This document shows, one piece after another, positions 1-8,214 of a stretch of DNA of 28,589 nucleotides. The position numbers and the translations under genes are program-made. The notes under the pieces were generated by a model. That model was not told the origin of the DNA. It saw nothing but the letters and a program-made list of their open reading frames with translations, and searched no databases. The stretch lies in NCBI GenBank assembly GCA_002307315.1, contig DBTZ01000067.1, forward strand, positions 1-28,589, given 5' to 3'. Positions within the stretch are counted from its first letter, which is position 1; every line of letters begins with the position of its first letter. This DNA is from Alphaproteobacteria bacterium UBA1303. GTDB lineage: Bacteria > Pseudomonadota > Alphaproteobacteria > Micropepsales > Micropepsaceae.

Positions 1-2
1 CA

Positions 3-596
3 AAAAAAACCCCCACCCTCAAGGCCTATGATGGAAGGTTCAAGGACATCTTCCAGCAGATTTTCGATGCCGAGTTTGCCGCCAAGTTCAAGGCCGCGAA
101 CATCACCTACGAACACCGGCTGATCGACGACATGGTGGCATCGAGCCTCAAATGGTCGGGCGGCTATGTCTGGGCTTGCAAGAACTACGACGGCGACGTG
201 CAATCCGACACCGTGGCGCAAGGGTACGGCTCGCTCGGCCTGATGACTTCGGTGCTGATGACGCCGGATGGAAATATCGTCGAAGCCGAAGCCGCCCACG
301 GCACCGTCACCCGTCATTACCGCGAACATCAGAAAGGCAAGGCGACCTCGACCAATTCGATCGCCTCGATCTTCGCCTGGACGCGGGGCCTCGGCCATCG
401 CGCCAAGCTCGACGGCAATCGGGCCTTGACCGAATTTTCCGCCGCTTTGGAGCGGGTGTGCGTCGAGACGGTGGAAGCCGGCTTCATGACCAAGGATCTG
501 GCGCTACTGATCGGCCCGGATCAGAAATGGCTGACCACCGAAGAGTTTCTCGACAAGGTGGGCGAGAACCTGCAGGCCGCCTTGCCTCGGGCATAG
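3..596 (+). CDS. icd: NADP-dependent isocitrate dehydrogenase, C-terminal part (5' end outside window)
   Basis: Partial gene; the reading frame is open from base 3 to a TAG stop at 594-596, giving about 197 residues of a protein that is normally about 400. It would oxidatively decarboxylate isocitrate to 2-oxoglutarate in the TCA cycle. Recognisable stretches are AYDGRFKDIF, the substrate/metal region LIDDMVASSLKWSGGYVWACKNYDGDVQSDT (read in pieces), LMTPDGN, the NADP-contact segment AEAAHGTVTRHYR, and the C-terminal TTEEFLDKV. This is the alphaproteobacterial/eukaryotic-type dimeric NADP enzyme. The first codons (lysine-lysine-threonine-proline-threonine from an A-rich, C-rich run) differ slightly from the family's usual TKNTILK, which may reflect poor sequence at an assembly edge. 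It is a housekeeping gene, unrelated to the nitrogenase genes downstream. Confidence 0.93.
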   Translation, partial: KKTPTLKAYDGRFKDIFQQIFDAEFAAKFKAANITYEHRLIDDMVASSLKWSGGYVWACKNYDGDVQSDTVAQGYGSLGLMTSVLMTPDGNIVEAEAAHGTVTRHYREHQKGKATSTNSIASIFAWTRGLGHRAKLDGNRALTEFSAALERVCVETVEAGFMTKDLALLIGPDQKWLTTEEFLDKVGENLQAALPRA

Positions 597-613
597 ATCC
601 GCCGGCAATGCAC

Positions 614-628
614 GCCGAACGGTTCGGC
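614..628 (+). terminator. Weak terminator-like hairpin after icd
   Basis: A perfect inverted repeat GCCGAAC-G-GTTCGGC lies 18 bases after the icd stop and is followed by ATCCTTT. The stem is short and the T-run is weak, so this is only a candidate. Confidence 0.3.
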
Positions 629-1064
629 ATCCTTTAAGCAGCGGATGCGGATCGTGCCGGGGACGTGCATGTAATTTCGGCTTATGATGAAATACTATGC
701 GTCGCGGGGTACGATACATGCCCGGTGCGGCGAACTGTCGTGCCGACCTCATTCTCCCGGCGGACGATTTCGCTCAAACGGCAATTGCCGATTCATTTCG
801 GACGTGGAACGCTTTTCCTCATGCGGTAAGACGCATGTATGCTGCCGTTCGATCGACCGCCGACGTGCGGTCCGGCAGCGGATAACGGCTTGAGCCGGCA
901 CATTAGCGAGTTGCTTTGGCGGATTTCATCCGTTCAAGGTGCGTTGTTGCCTGGATCGGCATGGCGGCCTCGTCGGCCTCTCTCTTCGATGCAACTTGCG
1001 ATGCGCATGTTTGGCGACGGCAGCGCAATGCAAATGCGGCTGCAAACGGAGTTTGGGAATTAGG
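629..1064. other. 436-base intergenic leader upstream of the TonB receptor, no clear feature
   Basis: No convincing gene, riboswitch core or Fur-type palindrome was recognised. Small open frames here (for example 697-885) have low-complexity arginine-rich translations and no ribosome binding site. A very weak sigma54-like match (GG/GC spacing correct, but GCGCA instead of TTGCA) sits at 1012-1027. The long leader before a metal-uptake gene suggests control, but nothing specific can be named. Confidence 0.4.
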
Positions 1065-3284
1065 ATGAGCGAAATTTCGCAAAAAATGTGGTTTTTCAAG
1101 AGCCGGATGTGCCTGAGCGCATCGCTGGCGGTTATCGCGGCAATGTCGGGCGGGGCGTCGGCGGACGAGTCGAATGCCGAAGCCAAAAGCGCCGCAAAAA
1201 TCGAAACCGTCGTGGTGACGGGAACCGCCACCGACGGCTATCGCGTCACCAAGTTCGACATGGGGCCCCTGGGCAGCAAGACGGCGCTAGACCTTCCCTA
1301 TTCCGTGCAAACGGTGTCTCGGGATTTGATTCGCAACATGAGCGTCGATGAGAACTGGGAGCTGTTGAAATATCTTCCTTCGACGCAGATCGAATATCGC
1401 GGCGGGTCCGAAGTCGGACGGCCGCAATCGCGCGGGTTCGAAGCCGATTTGCTCGGCAATACCCGTATCGACGGTTTTGCCGTTCAGTCGCACATTCCCC
1501 AGCCGGTGGAGATGACGGATCACGTCGACGTGTTTCAGGGACTTTCCGGCGCGCTTTACGGCCCGATGAATCCCGCCGGCGTCTTCAACTACGTGCTCAA
1601 GCGTCCGACCGACGAAACCAGAATCGAAGTCGGCGGCGAATATCGTTCCGATGCCAACGGCACGGCGCGCGCCGATGTCGGCGGGCGGATCGGCAAGGAA
1701 TATTCGTTCGGCTATCGGGCGAACGCCGCCTATACCGACGGGGCGACTTACGTCGACGGCAGCAATCTGCATCGCGAGGTGGAAGGCGTCGCACTCGACG
1801 CCAGACTGCCGTTCGGCACGCTTATCGAAATCAACGCGGCGCAATACATTTACGATCGCGCCGGCTATCCCGGTTCGTTTTCCATCGCCACCGGATCGGC
1901 GGCGCGTATTCCGAATGCCGGCGACATCGATCCGTCCGCAAGCGGCTACGGTTACGCCTGGGCCGGTGTGCGGACGAACATAAAATACTACGAGGTGCGC
2001 GCCACCCAGTCCTTCGGTTCCGATTGGAACGTCAGCGGCGGGTTTTTGTGGCAAAACGTAACCCGGGTGATGCGCAGCGTCGGCAATGCGCTGAATACCG
2101 ACGGCACCAAATATCGCCAGACCGGATCCGAAGCTTTTTCGCATTGGGGTACGCTGGCCAATCAGCTTTATCTTAACGGCAAGTTTTCGCTGTTCGGCAT
2201 CCGCAACGAGATTACCGTCGGCACCAACGGCTATGTCAATCCCGGGTATGCCGCGAACAATACGGCGGCGACATCCACCGCCACCGGCGCCGCCAGTGTC
2301 TACTGTTCCGCTATCGATGCCGTCGCGTGCAGCCTGAAAGAGCCTAGCTGGAAAGGTCCGGGCGTTTTTTACAAAACCGGCATCGGCAGCCGGTATCAGA
2401 CGTTGATTTTCGGCGATACCGTCAGTTTCGACGACCAATGGTCGCTGACCGGCGTCTATAGCAACGGGTGGATCCGCAAGGGCAATACCAACGCCAAGAC
2501 GGTGACCGACCTTGACGACGCCACGTCCTATACCGTCGGCCTCGCTTACAAGCCGACGAAGGAGATGACGATCTATGCCAACTATGCCTCAAGCGTAAAT
2601 CCCGATCCCGGTCAGGCGCCGTCCACCGCGTCCAACGCCTACGAATTTCTCGATCCGTTCGAGAGCACGCAATGGGAAGCCGGGGTCAAAGCAATACTGT
2701 ACGGCATGGACGTCAATTTGGCGCTGTTCCGCATCGAGCGGCCGACGGCGTGGACCGGAACCGACAAAATCTACAAAGTTCAGGGCCAGCAAAGAAACAT
2801 CGGCGTCGAATTGATGGCCAAGGGCAAGCCGACCGACGACATAACCGTGTTCGGCGGCTTCACGTGGCTCGACACGAAGGTAAGCGGCACCGATACCGCG
2901 GCCACCGACGGTAAGCCTGCGGTCGGCGTGCCGGAATGGCAGGCCAATCTGCTGACCGAATACCGGTTGCCCGGATGGCTGAAAGGCGCGACGGCAAGTC
3001 TGAATGTGCATTATACCGGCGAAAAGTCGGCAAATACCTACAACACGGCAACGGCCGACGGATATGCCACCGTCGATCTGGGTTTGCGCTATACCGGCGA
3101 TCTGCCCGAACTGGCGCTGTCGTCGAAATACACCATCCGCTTGGCGGTCAACAATCTGTTAGACAAGCGATACTGGGCCTCGCTGATGCCCGGCAGCATC
3201 GACGGCAGCGGCACGACATCGGGTTCCACCGCCTTTGTGGGCGAGCCGCGCACCGTCAAGCTGACGCTATCGTTGGGAATGTGA
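1065..3284 (+). CDS. TonB-dependent outer-membrane (siderophore-type) receptor
   Basis: Protein of 739 residues that would import a metal-chelate across the outer membrane using TonB energy. The ATG at 1065 is chosen because a GGAG lies 15-18 bases upstream and the next 33 residues form a signal peptide ending ASA; an alternative ATG at 1086 gives a shorter, equally plausible signal. A TonB-box-like ETVVVTG follows, then a plug domain (about residues 60-190) with the typical DLPYSVQTVSRDLI and GLSGALYGPMNPAGVFNYVLKRP segments, then a 22-strand barrel ending LAVNNLLDKRYW...VGEPRTVKLTLSLGM. The last residue is Met and not the usual aromatic. It is 4 bases upstream of a Fec/Btu-type ABC importer. 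The siderophore-type sequence plus vnf neighbours make a metallophore carrying Fe or vanadate a reasonable, unproven, substrate. Confidence 0.9.
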   Translation: MSEISQKMWFFKSRMCLSASLAVIAAMSGGASADESNAEAKSAAKIETVVVTGTATDGYRVTKFDMGPLGSKTALDLPYSVQTVSRDLIRNMSVDENWELLKYLPSTQIEYRGGSEVGRPQSRGFEADLLGNTRIDGFAVQSHIPQPVEMTDHVDVFQGLSGALYGPMNPAGVFNYVLKRPTDETRIEVGGEYRSDANGTARADVGGRIGKEYSFGYRANAAYTDGATYVDGSNLHREVEGVALDARLPFGTLIEINAAQYIYDRAGYPGSFSIATGSAARIPNAGDIDPSASGYGYAWAGVRTNIKYYEVRATQSFGSDWNVSGGFLWQNVTRVMRSVGNALNTDGTKYRQTGSEAFSHWGTLANQLYLNGKFSLFGIRNEITVGTNGYVNPGYAANNTAATSTATGAASVYCSAIDAVACSLKEPSWKGPGVFYKTGIGSRYQTLIFGDTVSFDDQWSLTGVYSNGWIRKGNTNAKTVTDLDDATSYTVGLAYKPTKEMTIYANYASSVNPDPGQAPSTASNAYEFLDPFESTQWEAGVKAILYGMDVNLALFRIERPTAWTGTDKIYKVQGQQRNIGVELMAKGKPTDDITVFGGFTWLDTKVSGTDTAATDGKPAVGVPEWQANLLTEYRLPGWLKGATASLNVHYTGEKSANTYNTATADGYATVDLGLRYTGDLPELALSSKYTIRLAVNNLLDKRYWASLMPGSIDGSGTTSGSTAFVGEPRTVKLTLSLGM

Positions 3285-3288
3285 CTGC

Positions 3289-4323
3289 ATGATAACGTCG
3301 AAACACATATTTGGAAGAGCGGCGGCGATATCCGCCGCCCTGTCCGCTCTTCTGTTGTGCGCTGCCGCAGGAGCGCGGGAAATCACCGATATGTCCGGCC
3401 GCAAGGTCGAGGTGCCGGACCGTATCGAGCACATTTACGCCATGACGCACTCGTTTCCGCTGATCGTGGCGATTGCGCCGGACTTGCTGGCGGGGATGGC
3501 CTGGCCGATACCGCCGAGCGCCGATCTGATGCATTTTTTACCGAGGGGGCTGGAAAAACTGCCAATGCTGGGTGCCGGCAAGGACGCCAACCTGGAAAAA
3601 CTCAAATCGGCCGGTGTCGATGTCGCCTTCGGCTGGACCACGCCGACCGAGCAATACCCGGTCAAACAGCTCGAACGCATCAACGTGCCGGTCGTATTCA
3701 TCGACGTCGATCGGGTCAATCAATATCCCGGCACCTTCCGGTTTCTCGGCCGGCTGCTGCATCGCGAAAAGCGCGGCGAACTCTTAGCCAAGACGCTGGA
3801 GAATACGATGACGAAACTGAGCCGCGCCACGGCGAAGATCAAGGATGCCGACAAAGCCCGCGTTTATTATGCCGAATCGATCGACGGACTGACCTCGCAA
3901 TGCGACACCTCTCCGCGTGCCGAAGTGATTGCGCTTGCCGGTGCGAAGAACGCGCTGCATTGCGACAAGAACGCACTACTGGCGGATCATTACACCGTCG
4001 ATAGCGAAACCCTGCTGACGATGGATCCCGACGTCATCGTGACCCGGTTCGCCAAGACCGCGACCGACATTGCCGTCGATCCGCGCTGGCGGCATTTGCG
4101 TGCGGTTAGGGAAAAAAGAGTCTATGCGGTGCCGAACCTGCCGTTCAACTGGTTCCACCGTCCGCCGTCGTTTCTGCGGGCGATGGGTGCCGAGTGGCTG
4201 GCGAACACGCTCTATCCCAAGGTCTATCCGATCGATATGCGACAAGAGACGAAGCGGTTCTACAGGACATATTTCGGATACGATCTAAACGAGGCGGACG
4301 TAAACAAATTACTCAATCCATGA
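3289..4323 (+). CDS. Periplasmic binding protein of a Fec/Btu-type metal-chelate ABC importer
   Basis: Protein of 344 residues, periplasmic, capturing a metal chelate and handing it to the permease. Residues 1-29 are a signal peptide (hydrophobic ISAALSALLLCAAAGA then REI). The mature protein starts with ITDMSGRKVEVPDRIEHIYA, the usual N-terminus of helical-backbone (TroA/FepB/BtuF, PF01497) binding proteins. Other family features are DVAFGWTTPTE, INVPVVFIDVD and DPDVIVTRF. It starts 4 bases after the receptor stop and overlaps the permease start by ATGA, so the cassette is one transcript. Ligand residues cannot be assigned. Members of this family handle siderophores, haem, cobalamin and, in some prokaryotes, molybdate or tungstate chelates, so the substrate is open. 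Confidence 0.88.
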   Translation: MITSKHIFGRAAAISAALSALLLCAAAGAREITDMSGRKVEVPDRIEHIYAMTHSFPLIVAIAPDLLAGMAWPIPPSADLMHFLPRGLEKLPMLGAGKDANLEKLKSAGVDVAFGWTTPTEQYPVKQLERINVPVVFIDVDRVNQYPGTFRFLGRLLHREKRGELLAKTLENTMTKLSRATAKIKDADKARVYYAESIDGLTSQCDTSPRAEVIALAGAKNALHCDKNALLADHYTVDSETLLTMDPDVIVTRFAKTATDIAVDPRWRHLRAVREKRVYAVPNLPFNWFHRPPSFLRAMGAEWLANTLYPKVYPIDMRQETKRFYRTYFGYDLNEADVNKLLNP

Positions 4324-5381
4324 ACGGCTCGGCGCAAGGCGGAAACACAATCGGTCCGTTCCGGCTGACTGCCCTATCGTGGCAGATCGTCTTCGGCGTA
4401 TCGCTGGTCATAGCCGTTTCGCTGGCCCTTTGCGTCGGCAAGTATCCGGTCGAGCCGTGGGAAATACCGTATTTCTTTTTGTCCTGGGCGGGCCTCGCCG
4501 ACATGCCGGCGGAGCGGTTCGCCGCCTTGCACAACGTTATCGTCGACATCCGTCTGCCGCGGGTGCTTACGGCGGTCGTGGTGGGTTCCTCGTTGTCTTG
4601 TTCCGGTGCGGCGTTCCAGGCGGTGTTCCGCAATCCGCTGGTGTCGCCCGGTTTGTTGGGGGTGTTGGGCGGGGCCGCCTTCGGCGCCGCGTTGGGAATC
4701 GCGCTCGGGCTCGACTGGTTCGGCATCCAGGTGGCAGCTTTCGTCATGGGGCTAATTGCCGTTGCCGTGGGCGTCGCCATCGCGCGTCTATTCGGTGGTG
4801 CCTCGCTGATCATGCTGGTGCTGGGCGGCATGATCAGCGGCGCCTTGTTCTCGTCTCTGCTGTCGATCGTCAAATATCTTGCCGATCCGATGAACACCTT
4901 GCCGAACATTGTCTATTGGCTAATGGGCAGTCTGGCGCAGCCGGACTTGCGGCAGGTCGGTTGGCTCGCCGTGCCGATGTCGGCGGGAGTGGTATTGCTG
5001 GGACTCTTCGGACGGGCGCTTGATGCCATATCTCTCGGCGACGACGAAGCCGCAACCTTGGGGGTTCGCGTCGGCTTGGTGCGGTTCGTCGTCATCGCTA
5101 CGGCGACGCTTATTTCCGCCTTGACCGTATCCTTGGCCGGGATGATCGGCTGGGTCGGACTGATCGTGCCGCATGTCGTCCGGCTGGCGCTGGGGGCGCG
5201 CAACACTAGCCTGTTGCCGGCCAGTGCGATGGCGGGAGCGATCTTCCTGATCGGTGCCGATTACATCGCCCGGACCATCGCCGATACCGAGATTCCCATC
5301 GGCATCGTCACCGAATTAATGGGCATACCGGTTTTCATTCTGGTGCTGGGGCGGGTCAGCCGAGGCTGGTATGAGCAGTAA
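4320..5381 (+). CDS. FecCD-family ABC permease
   Basis: Inner-membrane permease of 353 residues. It begins at the ATG overlapping the binding-protein stop (ATGA), in frame with the long open frame. The sequence is strongly hydrophobic with about ten membrane segments, and shows the family signatures LPRVLTAVVVGSSLSCSGAAFQAVFRNPLVSPGLLG, ISLGDDEAATLGVRVG (coupling helix that contacts the ATPase) and GMIGWVGLIVPHVVRL near the C-terminus (all read in pieces). A length of about 330-350 is normal for a homodimeric FecCD permease. Its stop overlaps the ATPase start by 11 bases. Confidence 0.92.
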   Translation: MNGSAQGGNTIGPFRLTALSWQIVFGVSLVIAVSLALCVGKYPVEPWEIPYFFLSWAGLADMPAERFAALHNVIVDIRLPRVLTAVVVGSSLSCSGAAFQAVFRNPLVSPGLLGVLGGAAFGAALGIALGLDWFGIQVAAFVMGLIAVAVGVAIARLFGGASLIMLVLGGMISGALFSSLLSIVKYLADPMNTLPNIVYWLMGSLAQPDLRQVGWLAVPMSAGVVLLGLFGRALDAISLGDDEAATLGVRVGLVRFVVIATATLISALTVSLAGMIGWVGLIVPHVVRLALGARNTSLLPASAMAGAIFLIGADYIARTIADTEIPIGIVTELMGIPVFILVLGRVSRGWYEQ

Positions 5382-6138
5382 TCCGGCCACAACCGATACG
5401 CTCGTCGCCGACAATGTGGAATTTCGGCGGATGAGCCGTCCGGTCTTAAGCGGGGCTTCTCTGGCGTTGGCGCAGGGCGAGATCGTCTGCCTGTTGGGTT
5501 GTAACGGCGCCGGCAAGACCACGTTGCTTAAGGTGATGCTGGGCATCCTTCGGCCTTATGCCGGCGCGGTTGTCCTGAACGGACAAGACATCGCCGCCGT
5601 CGCCAAGCAATCGATGGCGCGTAAGCTAGCCTATGTCCCGCAACTGCATCAGCCGCACTTTCCCTATTTGGTGCGCGACGTGGTGGCGCTGGGGCGGTTT
5701 GCGGAAGTGGGATTGTTCGGCCGCCTAAGTCGTGCGGATCGCGATACGGTATCCGACGTTTTGGACATGCTTGACATCGTCCATCTGTCGGGCCGCCCCT
5801 ACACCCAGCTTTCCGGCGGCGAGCGGCAACTGGTCGTCCTCGCGCGGGCGCTGGCGCAAGGCGCAAAATTGTTGGTGCTGGACGAGCCGCTGACCGGCCT
5901 CGATTACGGCCATCAGATTCGTATGATGGAACGCTTGAGCGATTTTGCCGCCAAAGGATACGGCATTCTGATGACGACCCACCATCCCGATTATGCCGCG
6001 GCGATTGCAACCCGGGTGGCGGCCCTGATTGACGGGCGCATCGACATCGACGGGCCGGCCGACAAAGTAATGACGCCGGAGACGATTTTCCGGCTCTACG
6101 GGGTGAAATGGCGCGGCTGCAATATTCAATCGTCGTAA
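5371..6138 (+). CDS. ABC importer ATPase, FecE/BtuD type
   Basis: Cytoplasmic ATPase of 255 residues energising the FecCD permease. Walker A GCNGAGKT is at residues 43-50, the signature LSGGE at 147-151, Walker B LLVLDEP at 167-173, and an H-loop TTHHPD follows. All catalytic residues are present. It begins 11 bases inside the permease gene, confirming an operon of receptor, binding protein, permease and ATPase. Its 3' end overlaps by 13 bases the 3' end of the convergent NifU-like gene, which leaves no room for a terminator. Confidence 0.93.
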   Translation: MSSNPATTDTLVADNVEFRRMSRPVLSGASLALAQGEIVCLLGCNGAGKTTLLKVMLGILRPYAGAVVLNGQDIAAVAKQSMARKLAYVPQLHQPHFPYLVRDVVALGRFAEVGLFGRLSRADRDTVSDVLDMLDIVHLSGRPYTQLSGGERQLVVLARALAQGAKLLVLDEPLTGLDYGHQIRMMERLSDFAAKGYGILMTTHHPDYAAAIATRVAALIDGRIDIDGPADKVMTPETIFRLYGVKWRGCNIQSS

Positions 6139-6371
6139 GGCACTACCAGAACCGGATCGTCGAGCCGCTTCATCAAATTTCGCCTGATGCCGCCGAGCGT
6201 TTGCATCGCCAAGGCGCATCTTGTGCATCGTCCATTTAGCCGGACGCGGACGCGTTTGGCATCGACCGATACCAGTTCAATATCCCCACCGTCGTTTTGA
6301 ATGGCGGGTCTGGCCTCGGCAATGGCGGCGGCGATAATGTCGAGCCGTTCCCGTTCGGTCATGGCGATCAC
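6126..6371 (-). CDS. NifU C-terminal-domain-like iron-sulfur scaffold
   Basis: Small protein of 81 residues consisting only of the NifU C-terminal (Nfu, PF01106) domain. It shows ARPAIQNDGGDIELVSVD and the cluster-binding motif GRCTRCALAMQTL with CxxC. Nfu domains hold transient 4Fe-4S clusters for delivery to apoproteins. The GTG start at 6371 overlaps the TGA of the upstream nifX-like gene (GTGA), suggesting coupling; an ATG at 6362 is the alternative. It is the last gene of the vnfE-vnfN-nifX operon, so its likely client is nitrogenase or cofactor assembly. The 3' end overlaps the convergent ABC ATPase gene by 13 bases. Confidence 0.88.
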   Translation of the reverse strand: MIAMTERERLDIIAAAIAEARPAIQNDGGDIELVSVDAKRVRVRLNGRCTRCALAMQTLGGIRRNLMKRLDDPVLVVPYDD

Positions 6372-6838
6372 AGCTCGTCCACGGAACTGAGCAGGGCGTG
6401 GCTTTCCGTCACCATTTCCAGCGGCGGCGGCGGCGATTTTGCCGCCCGCGCTTTGGCGCGCTCGATCCAGGACAGACCGCCGTACACCATGCCGAGACTG
6501 ACCTCGTTCAGCAGATCGACGATGTCGTGGCCGGCATCGACGATGACCGGCTGGATGTTCAGTGCCATCAGCCGGCGGATCGAATTCGCTCCGATCGAGG
6601 CGGCATAGACGGCATGGCAGTATTTGACGAAGTCGAGCTTGGCCAGAACCTTGTCCTGAACGGTACCGGTCAGGCCGGTGCGCCCGTCGGTGCCGATCTG
6701 CTCGGCTTTGGCGAAGGCGGCGAAGGCGACCAGATCCGCCTTGCCCGGCGCCACGTCGAACAGCACAAGACTTTCCGCTCCGCCGAAGTGCAGGTTGACG
6801 GTTTTCCGATCGTTCGAGGCGAAGGCAATTCTCAACAT
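6368..6838 (-). CDS. NifX/VnfX-like cofactor-binding protein
   Basis: Protein of 156 residues. The start at 6838 (MLRIAFASNDRKTVNLHFG) matches the beginning of the NifX/NifB C-terminal fold (PF02579) and overlaps the vnfN stop by 7 bases; the open frame upstream has no family sequence. Members bind and carry iron-sulfur precursors of the nitrogenase cofactor between NifB, NifEN and the apo-enzyme. The ARAAKSPPPPLEMV tail is typical of NifX-like proteins. Position directly after vnfN suggests a VnfX role, storing or passing the FeV-co precursor, but three other NifX-like genes in the window make the specific assignment uncertain. Confidence 0.85.
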   Translation of the reverse strand: MLRIAFASNDRKTVNLHFGGAESLVLFDVAPGKADLVAFAAFAKAEQIGTDGRTGLTGTVQDKVLAKLDFVKYCHAVYAASIGANSIRRLMALNIQPVIVDAGHDIVDLLNEVSLGMVYGGLSWIERAKARAAKSPPPPLEMVTESHALLSSVDEL

Positions 6839-8214
6839 GGACCGGCTTGGGTTTCCCGTTCTCGCGGCGTGCCGCGCCAATATTTGGAGCGATAGGGCCG
6901 GATTTCCCGATAGTGTTCGGTCAACAGGTTGGCAACATCGAACAAGGTTTGCCGGCTGCCGGCGTAGCCGACCCAAGACTTCATCGGTGCGCCGTAACTG
7001 TCGTAGACCGGGAATCCCGCCCGGAGCAGGCCCGCGCCGAGCCGTCTGGCGATTTCGACGCCGTGAGAGTTGGTGACGATCAGTTCGGCTTCGTTTCGAT
7101 GCGCCAGATTCTCGAAGTCGCCAAGGTCGCCGATGACCATGCTGCCGGTGGGAACGTCCGATAAATAATCCGCCCGCGCCGATGCCACCGCCGCCACGAC
7201 ACTCGCCCCCATGCTTTCGAAAAACGCGCTTAAGGCGGTCAGCAGATCGGCATCGGCGGCAATGGCGATGCGCGCACCGCCGATTTGAAACTGACAGTCG
7301 ACCATGGCATCCAGCAGTCTGGCCCGTTCGCGTTCCAGCCGCGCCGGCACCGGCCGGCCGGAAATGCGCGACAAAACCGCGGTAAAGCCATCGCAGGCGT
7401 TAAGCCCCATCAAGCTGGGGAAGCGATAATCGGCAATGCCGGTGCGTTCCTTCAGAAGATCGGCGGCCGCGCCGATCGACGAGCCGATAACCAGCGTTGC
7501 GGCCGAGCCGGATATTTTCGCAATGTCGGCAGCAGCGGTTCCGCCATAGCTTACGGTCGCAAAGCCTTGGTCGATCATGTGACCGTCCAGCGAATCGCCG
7601 ATGTCGGGCAGAACGATTGGCGTCAATCCGAACGCTTCGATCCAAATCTTGATCGCGTCGATGTCGCCCGGCGTCAGCATGGCCGAGGTCAGCACGTTGA
7701 CTTGGTGCGGCAATACCGGCGTCCGGGTCTCTCCGGCGGGAACAAGGGTGGCGACAATCGCCTTCACGGCCTCGGCAAAACCGGTTTCCAAACAGCCCAA
7801 GGTGTCGCTGGCGCTGACCGGTACGATGGCGGTGCGCGCATATTGAGGACATTCGGCGCGAAACGCGGCAATGGTACGGGGAATGTCGGCCCCTTGCATC
7901 TCCGACAGGCCGGTGGTGATCAGACCGATAACCTCTGCCTGGTTCTTGCGGCAGATGGTGGCCAACGCCTCGACGACGTTGCCGTCGGCGCCGAGAATGG
8001 CGGTGAATTGGTCCATCGCCGTGGTTTGCAACGCGATGGGTTCGCGGAAGTGCCGTATGAAGAACAGCTTGTCGAACGAGGTGCAGCCGCGCGCCCCATG
8101 TTCCAGCGGCATGGATTTCGCCAGTCCCAAGATCGCCAGCGCGGCACCGATGGTCTGGCCGGCCTTCAACGGGTTGATCGACAACGGCTTGGCGGTAAAC
8201 AGAATCTCGTTCAT
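6832..8214 (-). CDS. vnfN: Nitrogenase cofactor scaffold subunit VnfN (NifN family)
   Basis: Protein of 460 residues. The ATG at 8214 overlaps the vnfE stop (ATGA) and gives the normal NifN N-terminus MNEILFTAKPLSINPLKAGQ. With VnfE it would form an alpha2beta2 complex that matures the nitrogenase cofactor precursor. The cluster ligand expected at position 44 of NifN is present exactly there, in EHGARGC (C44). Other family features are MDQFTAILGADGNVVEAL and GLITTGLSEMQGADI. The P-cluster set of VnfK is absent, as expected for NifN. The vnf label rests on proximity to vnfA and vnfDGK; the sequence alone supports the NifN family. Confidence 0.9.
   Translation of the reverse strand: MNEILFTAKPLSINPLKAGQTIGAALAILGLAKSMPLEHGARGCTSFDKLFFIRHFREPIALQTTAMDQFTAILGADGNVVEALATICRKNQAEVIGLITTGLSEMQGADIPRTIAAFRAECPQYARTAIVPVSASDTLGCLETGFAEAVKAIVATLVPAGETRTPVLPHQVNVLTSAMLTPGDIDAIKIWIEAFGLTPIVLPDIGDSLDGHMIDQGFATVSYGGTAAADIAKISGSAATLVIGSSIGAAADLLKERTGIADYRFPSLMGLNACDGFTAVLSRISGRPVPARLERERARLLDAMVDCQFQIGGARIAIAADADLLTALSAFFESMGASVVAAVASARADYLSDVPTGSMVIGDLGDFENLAHRNEAELIVTNSHGVEIARRLGAGLLRAGFPVYDSYGAPMKSWVGYAGSRQTLFDVANLLTEHYREIRPYRSKYWRGTPRERETQAGPC

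Noticed and set aside
697..885. Small plus-strand frame between icd and the TonB receptor
   Set aside because: No Shine-Dalgarno, atypical composition and overlaps other spurious frames.
1012..1027. sigma54 promoter for the TonB receptor
   Set aside because: GG/GC spacing is right but the -12 element is GCGCA and the -24 lacks CAC; too weak.
629..1064. Cobalamin or molybdenum-cofactor riboswitch in the receptor leader
   Set aside because: No B12-box or Moco-motif core could be read; a covariance-model search would settle it.
1287..2438. 383-codon minus-strand frame under the TonB receptor
   Set aside because: Antisense shadow of a high-GC gene; no recognisable protein and no ribosome binding site.
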